DNA of 60,651 bases from positions 1-60,651 of the forward strand of contig JAIOAQ010000018.1 of NCBI GenBank assembly GCA_019873735.1. The letters are read 5' to 3'. The stretch comes from Chloroflexota bacterium (GTDB lineage: Bacteria > Chloroflexota > Anaerolineae > Anaerolineales > Villigracilaceae). Position numbers and translations under genes: made by a program. Shown piece by piece: positions 53,744 through 60,651 of the stretch (the stretch's first letter is position 1; each line of letters starts with the position of its first letter). The notes beneath the pieces are model-generated. The model had not been told where the DNA came from, did no database searches, and was given only the letters and a program-made list of their open reading frames with translations.

Positions 53744-54775
53744 CTACAAAATTCGCTCCGCTTCGGCGGCGGCCAGGGCGGCATCGGGGGCGTAGCCGTC
53801 GGCGCCGACCTTGCGCCAAAGGTCGGGGGAGAGGTTGAAGGGGTATCCGCCGACCAGGACGCGGGTCCGGCCTGAGCCGCTGGCGCGCAGGGCAGCAATC
53901 AGGTCGCGCACGCGGCTGACGTGGAAGGTCATGGTCGCCGAGATGGCCAGCAGGTCGGCGCGGCGTTCAGCGGTCATGCGCAGGATGTCTTCGGGCGGGG
54001 TGTTGGCGCCCAGGAAGGCGGAGTCCCAGCCGTCCATTTCGAGGAAGTCGGCCACCATGCGGGCGCCGATTTCGTGCAGTTCGCCGCCCACACAGGCGAC
54101 GACGGCGCGGCGGTCTTTGCGCTCGCCGCTGAACAGGTAGGGGTAGAGTTGCGACATGACCATCTGGGTGGCGGCGCTGCAGAAGTGTTCCTGGGCAACG
54201 CTGATCTGGTTGGTTTGCCACAGCCGGCCGATTTCACGCTGGACGGGTTGGAAGACGTACAGGTAGATGTCGCGCAGAGGAGTGCCGTTTTCGACGGCGC
54301 GCAGAACCATCTGGGCGGCGGCGCGGCGGTCGGCGCGCAGCAGGGCCTCGAGGTAGTCCTGAGCCAGGCCGGCGAGCGGGGCGTCCAGACTCACGAAGGG
54401 AGGGGGCGCGTCGGGCGCGGACCCGAGGGCCTGCTGCCCCAGGTCGAGGAAGGTCAGCGCCGGGGCGGCCTCCTCCGGGGGGAGCATCTCGCTCAACGCC
54501 TGGCGGGTACATTCGAGCGTGGTGGGCAGGACGTCGGGCGGAAAGTTCAGCCCGGCAAAGAGCGCCTTGACCCAGGCCAGGTATTCGCTGAAGAGCGCCG
54601 GATCATCTGCCTCCAGGGCTTCGGCCAGATAGGTGAGATGGTAACCTGCGTCGCGCACGCTTTTCTCGCGTCCGGTCGAGCCGTAGGGCTTCCAGACCTG
54701 CGGCTGGCGGGCATATTGCAGGTCCACGATGCGCTCGGCGAGGGCGTTTTGCATTTGGCGCAAAGGGGCGAACAT
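53744..54775 (-). CDS. B12-binding sensor protein, photoreceptor-like
   Basis: A 343-residue protein. Residues 1-110 are helical and of unknown family. Residues 130-210 form the four-helix cap of B12 domains with the W-x9-EH signature (W186, E196, H197), which in CarH-type photoreceptors holds the adenosyl group. The Rossmann part has ELHEIGARM (232-240), a variant of DxHxxG with H234 as likely cobalt ligand, and VLVGGYPF (307-314). It has no MerR or catalytic domain. AAGGAG precedes the ATG. As first gene of the kinase/KaiC operon it may make the pathway respond to light or cobalamin. Confidence 0.85.
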   Translation of the reverse strand: MFAPLRQMQNALAERIVDLQYARQPQVWKPYGSTGREKSVRDAGYHLTYLAEALEADDPALFSEYLAWVKALFAGLNFPPDVLPTTLECTRQALSEMLPPEEAAPALTFLDLGQQALGSAPDAPPPFVSLDAPLAGLAQDYLEALLRADRRAAAQMVLRAVENGTPLRDIYLYVFQPVQREIGRLWQTNQISVAQEHFCSAATQMVMSQLYPYLFSGERKDRRAVVACVGGELHEIGARMVADFLEMDGWDSAFLGANTPPEDILRMTAERRADLLAISATMTFHVSRVRDLIAALRASGSGRTRVLVGGYPFNLSPDLWRKVGADGYAPDAALAAAEAERIL

Positions 54776-55091
54776 GCTGTCTCCTTATCAAACAGACGGG
54801 ATGAGAAAATCTGTCCAATCCATGGACAAACAGGCTATTAATGTCGATAAAATAGTATACAACAATATAGAGCGCGGGAAAGGGGGCTTAAAGCCAGGTG
54901 GGCGAATAGAAACGAATTTGTTACGATTTTCTCGCGAAAAACCAAGTATGATTTTGCAAAACAACAATATCAGAAAAAGACTATCCCAAAGGAGGGAGAA
55001 CATCCACGAGCAATGGTTGTGACCTTTGGGATAAACTTTTACTACATGTTCGTCTCAACAGAGAGACAGAACAAGACCGATGATTTAGGAG
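54776..55091. promoter_or_regulatory. Divergent control region between the two signalling operons
   Basis: A 316-nt A/T-rich gap from which the B12/KaiC operon runs left and the CpaE-like operon runs right. It contains a short inverted repeat TGTCC-7-GGACA at 54812-54828, GTATAC at 54856-54861 and the long hairpin at 54982-55033. I see no convincing -35/-10 pair on either strand and no recognisable cobalamin riboswitch. Confidence 0.55.
54982..55033 (+). promoter_or_regulatory. Inverted repeat in the leader of the CpaE-like operon
   Basis: TATCCCAAAGG (54982-54992) and CCTTTGGGATA (55023-55033) are perfect 11-bp inverted arms separated by 30 nt. In the RNA they would form a stable stem about 60 nt before the start codon. 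No T-run follows closely enough for a normal terminator; it may be an operator or RNA switch. Confidence 0.5.
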
Positions 55092-56312
55092 ATGGCTGTG
55101 CCTGCAAAAGTCCTGGTTGTAGACGACGACGAGATGATGCGTAACCTGGTGAGTCAGGTTGTTGCGCGTCAGGGGATGGAAGTCATCCTCGCTTCCGATG
55201 GCCTGGAAGCCGTCCAGATGGCAACCGAACAACGGCCCGATTTGATTCTGATGGACGTCATGATGCCGAACATGGACGGTTTTCAGGCTTGCCGCCGCAT
55301 CCGCAAGAATCCGGCTACTGCGTTTATCCCCATCATTTTACTCACCGCAGTGGACACACTGGAGCAGAAAGTCAATGGCTTTGAGGCCGGGGCAGATGAT
55401 TACCTCGCAAAGCCGTTTGAGCCACAAGAGTTGCTGGCGCGCAGCCTGGCCCTGCTGCGACGCTACGCACAAATTCACACCGAGGCCGTGGCCGCCAAGC
55501 GAGGGAAAATCATTGCCGTTTTCTCGTTGCGCGGCGGGGTGGGCGTTTCGACCATATCGGCCAATCTTGCTTGCGGATTAGCCCAGGTTTGGGGACAGCC
55601 TGTAGCGCTGGTAGACCTGGTTATGATGGCCGGACAGGCCGCGCTCCTGTTCAATCTTTCCCTGCGAAACACCTGGGCCGACCTGGCGCGCTTCCCGATA
55701 GAGGAGATTGACCAGGACCTGGTCCACTCGCTTGTGCGCCCTCACGAAAGCGGCGTACACGTCCTGGCGGCGCCCAGCCGGCCCGAAGAGGGCGAACTGG
55801 TCAATGCAGAAAAAGTTGCTCATGTCCTGCGGCTTTTACGCCGGCAGTATAATTACATTGTCCTTGACCTGCCGCACGATTTTTCAGAAACCACCCTGGC
55901 CGGCCTGGACGAAGCGGACGAAATCCTGGTTTTACTTTCCCCGGATCTTGCATCGGTGCGGGCTGCAGCCCTGACGATAAGCACGTTTGAGAGTTTGGGC
56001 TATGCGCAAGAGAAGTCGTCCCTGGTTCTCAACTGGACGTTTGAGCGCCGCGGTCTCGCCAGAAAAGACATCGAACACGCCCTGAAACACGAAATCCAGG
56101 CTGTACTTCCTTTTGCCCCCGAACCCATTGTTCAGGCAATTAATACCGGTATTCCACTGTTGATGGCAGAGCCAGAAGGACCAATGAGCGCAATTTTTGA
56201 AGACTGGGCCTTTCGTCTCAGCAAAAGCGAAGACAGGAAAACGCGCCCTCAAAACCCCACCCCAGCCTGGATACGCGTGGCCCGGCGCCTCCAACAACGC
56301 GCCAAGAACTGA
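55092..56312 (+). CDS. Receiver-CpaE/TadZ-like ATPase
   Basis: A 406-residue fusion. The receiver (1-120) is complete: VVDDDEMMR, D55 in LILMDVMMPNMDG and K107 in YLAKPFE. The rest is a MinD/ParA-type domain of the CpaE/TadZ branch, with P-loop LRGGVGVST (146-154), in which the usual lysines are replaced by arginine and valine, and LVDLVMMAG, LDLPHDFSE. TadZ proteins mark the cell pole for pilus assembly, and some bind ATP without the lysine. GTG at 55098 is an alternative start with better spacing to GGAG. It is first in a five-gene plus-strand operon. Confidence 0.88.
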   Translation: MAVPAKVLVVDDDEMMRNLVSQVVARQGMEVILASDGLEAVQMATEQRPDLILMDVMMPNMDGFQACRRIRKNPATAFIPIILLTAVDTLEQKVNGFEAGADDYLAKPFEPQELLARSLALLRRYAQIHTEAVAAKRGKIIAVFSLRGGVGVSTISANLACGLAQVWGQPVALVDLVMMAGQAALLFNLSLRNTWADLARFPIEEIDQDLVHSLVRPHESGVHVLAAPSRPEEGELVNAEKVAHVLRLLRRQYNYIVLDLPHDFSETTLAGLDEADEILVLLSPDLASVRAAALTISTFESLGYAQEKSSLVLNWTFERRGLARKDIEHALKHEIQAVLPFAPEPIVQAINTGIPLLMAEPEGPMSAIFEDWAFRLSKSEDRKTRPQNPTPAWIRVARRLQQRAKN

Positions 56313-56326
56313 AAGGAAAATGTGCC

Positions 56327-56518
56327 GTGAAACAAAACACTGCTTCCAAGGGGCAGGGCTTGCTCGAATACATTCTGGCTATGTGGCCGATTGCCAAACG
56401 TTCCATCATTGCTACCCGCGATGTTCTGGGATGTGAATTTTCCCTGAACGTAAACGCAGGAGCATCGCTTGAAGTTGGCAATCTGTGCATCGTTTCTACG
56501 CCCGGACCCGGGGACTGA
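56327..56518 (+). CDS. Small Flp-pilin-like protein, possibly degenerate
   Basis: A 63-residue ORF starting with GTG, 14 nt after the CpaE-like gene and preceded by AAGGAAA. Residues 8-17 read KGQGLLEYIL, matching the cleavage and helix start of Flp-type prepilins (G, then QGLxEYxL). The following part is less hydrophobic than a true Flp helix and contains prolines, arginines and charged residues, so it may be a decayed or diverged pilin. No tad secretion genes are in the window. Its place after a TadZ-like gene supports the reading. Confidence 0.4.
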   Translation: MKQNTASKGQGLLEYILAMWPIAKRSIIATRDVLGCEFSLNVNAGASLEVGNLCIVSTPGPGD

Positions 56519-56557
56519 TCCCGCCAAACAGACAGACCTGCTGCCCGAAATAAAAGC

Positions 56558-57480
56558 ATGAAAATTCTGGTTATCGAGGACGACCCAACCCAATGCCTGT
56601 TGCTCCAGCGTCAACTTGAGCGCGCCGGTCATGTGGTCTTTGCCAGACAGGATCCCTACTCAGCCATGGAGATTATGTGGCGCGAGCAAGTCCAATTGCT
56701 GGTGACCGACTGGGAAATGCCCGGGCTTAACGGCCTGGATCTCATCCGACAGATACGCGAAGCCAACCTGCCTTTTTATGTTTACATCATCATGATAACC
56801 GGCAAGCACGAGCGCGAGGCTGTGGTTCAGGGATTAGATGCAGGCGCCGACGATTATTTGGTCAAGCCCTTTGATTTGCGCGAATTTATCGCGCGCGTAG
56901 CGGTGGGAGAGCGCATCGTGCGTCTGGAAACGTGCTTGCGCCAGACCAATCAAGAAATGGAGAGACTCGTCAATCTTGACCACCTGACCGGCCTGCTCAA
57001 CCGCCGCGCGATTTACACGAGGCTTCAAGGCGAACTGGAGCGTTCCAGGCGCACCAATCAGCCGGTTGGCATTCTTTTTTTAGACCTCGATGGTTTCAAA
57101 AAAATCAACGATACCTATGGCCACCTGGTTGGCGACGAAGCCCTCAAAGCCGTCGCCGGGGCCATGCAGGCCAACGTTCGCCCTTATGATTTATGCGGCC
57201 GCTGGGCCGGCGATGAATTCATCGTCGCCTTGCCAGGCGTGAATGTACAGGACGCCGGTTCGGTTGCCGAGCGCATTCGCGATTGCATTGCTCGAATTGA
57301 TTTATCGGTTAACAACCAGGCGATACCGGTCAGCGTCAGCATTGGCGTGTATGTTGTTGACCCCGCTTCCGAGACTGGTGACCTGAACGAAATTCTTGCC
57401 CTGGCAGACCAGGCGCTTTATCATGCCAAAAAACAAGGCGGCGCGCAAATTCAATTGGCAAAAATTGAGAGGGCCGTTTT

Positions 57481-57484
<4 letters not shown>
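56558..57484 (+). CDS. Receiver-GGDEF diguanylate cyclase (PleD/WspR-like)
   Basis: A 308-residue response regulator. The receiver shows VIEDDPTQ, LLVTDWEMPGLNG and DDYLVKPFD. A short helical linker leads to GGDEF with LDHLTGLLNRRAI, LDLDGFKKINDTYGH and active site RWAGDEF. The first Gly is Ala, a change tolerated in active cyclases. An RxxD inhibitory site (VRPYDLCGR) is present. It likely makes c-di-GMP on phosphorylation, opposing the two HD-GYP proteins in the window. It overlaps the hybrid kinase by 4 nt (ATGA). Confidence 0.93.
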
Positions 57485-60159
<2,675 letters not shown>

Positions 60160-60175
60160 TCACAAAGGAGATACC

Positions 60176-60529
60176 ATGGATATTATTGACCGGTCCGCCC
60201 TGGATGCCTATCGCGAAGTGATGGGCGAAGAAGCCGACAGTTTCATTGCGGATATTGTCCAGACCTACCTGACCAATTCTCAAACCCTGATGGCGCAACT
60301 AAGCAGGGCATTTCAGGCTGGCGACGTGGTCACCTTTCACAGGACAGCCCACACCCTAAAGTCTAGCAGCGCTACGGTAGGGGCAACGAAAGTCTCCGAA
60401 CTGGCTCTGGCTCTCGAAAAAGCCACCCCATCTGAGTTTCCGGCCAATACTGAGAACCTTTTAGCCGATTTGAAGCAGGCCTACCAGGAAGCGATTATCG
60501 CCCTGGAACAGTTTCTAAAAACTATTTGA
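60176..60529 (+). CDS. Histidine phosphotransfer protein (Hpt)
   Basis: A 117-residue helical Hpt protein with the phospho-accepting H59 in FHRTAHTLKSSSATVGA and the usual four-helix length. AAAGGAG precedes the ATG. It would carry phosphate from the hybrid kinase receivers to a final regulator, for example the receiver-GGDEF or receiver-CpaE proteins of the same operon, or the giant HD-GYP protein. It closes the plus-strand operon; no terminator follows. Confidence 0.92.
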   Translation: MDIIDRSALDAYREVMGEEADSFIADIVQTYLTNSQTLMAQLSRAFQAGDVVTFHRTAHTLKSSSATVGATKVSELALALEKATPSEFPANTENLLADLKQAYQEAIIALEQFLKTI

Positions 60530-60602
60530 AAAGTAAATGTGGGAGTGGCTAAAGTGTGGGTTAGGTGAACTGAAATACATGAGCGGGATAGTTAGGAAAG
60601 CG

Positions 60603-60651
60603 ATGCTTATGCAGTTGACGCCGATTGAAACAATACATAAAGAGCTTCAAG
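60603..60651 (+). CDS. Possible start of another gene, cut by the window end
   Basis: A frame opens at ATG 60603, 5 nt after AGGA, and stays open to the last base (MLMQLTPIETIHKELQ). Too little is present to name a product. The 73 nt between the Hpt stop and this start show no other signal. Confidence 0.3.
   Translation, partial: MLMQLTPIETIHKELQ

Noticed and set aside
52558..53898. Longer form of the kinase starting at 53898
   Set aside because: The extra 58 codons overlap the end of the B12 gene, are Pro/Ala-rich and lack a ribosome-binding site; ATG at 53724 fits the gap.
54776..54900. Cobalamin riboswitch upstream of the B12-binding gene
   Set aside because: I could not find the conserved B12-box or its stems, and the space between promoter region and start is short.
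55011..55142. 43-codon leader ORF starting at ATG 55011 and running into the CpaE-like gene
   Set aside because: It overlaps the start of the real gene out of frame and ends in an arginine/aspartate run typical of a shadow frame; the GGAG-like sequence is too far upstream.

Overview
The window reads as chromosomal DNA of a GC-rich, probably anaerobic bacterium. The nearest fit by gene content is Chloroflexota (Anaerolineae-like), which is an inference, not a database result. The reasons are a fused gamma-alpha 2-oxoacid:ferredoxin oxidoreductase, very large PAS/GAF/HD-GYP proteins, a stand-alone double-domain KaiC and degenerate 7-bp tandem repeats.

Region 1 (1-12.1 kb) is a complete type I-B-like CRISPR-Cas locus. 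The array has 26 identical 37-nt repeats plus one truncated repeat. It is read on the minus strand from a leader beside cas4. The minus-strand operon runs WYL regulator, cas8, cas7, cas5, cas3, cas6, cas1, cas2, cas4, with a small winged-helix protein upstream.

Region 2 (12.3-25.8 kb) is metabolic. It holds 2-oxoacid:ferredoxin oxidoreductase (korA, korB), an EamA exporter, pyruvate kinase, an acetyl-CoA hydrolase/CoA-transferase with alanine dehydrogenase, ornithine aminotransferase, ornithine carbamoyltransferase, a metallo-beta-lactamase-fold hydrolase, a DUF58/MoxR pair and tRNA-Arg(UCG). Hairpin terminators split several of these genes into separate transcripts. Together they point to amino-acid and 2-oxoacid fermentation.

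Region 3 (25.8-35.6 kb) holds a 1402-residue PAS/GAF/HD-GYP protein, a small membrane protein, an OmpR-type two-component pair with a Met/Gly-rich sensor loop, a DHA2-type MFS exporter and a NYN-LOTUS protein. Three copies of a roughly 120-bp palindromic MITE-like element surround the exporter; a fourth lies beside the cas regulator.

Region 4 (35.6-60.5 kb) is almost pure signal transduction. A minus-strand run of ten genes (54.8 to 41.7 kb) goes from a B12-binding protein with the hallmark residues of B12 photoreceptors, through two histidine kinases, a receiver, a KaiC homologue, a receiver-like protein, a GGDEF protein and two more kinases, to a double receiver. A 1948-residue receiver/PAS/GAF/HD-GYP protein follows. 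Diverging from the B12 gene is a plus-strand operon: receiver-CpaE/TadZ, a Flp-pilin-like small ORF, receiver-GGDEF, hybrid kinase and Hpt. No response regulator in this region has a DNA-binding domain, so the likely outputs are c-di-GMP turnover, KaiC and the CpaE-like protein. The KaiC/B12/phosphorelay block is the best candidate for an undescribed system.
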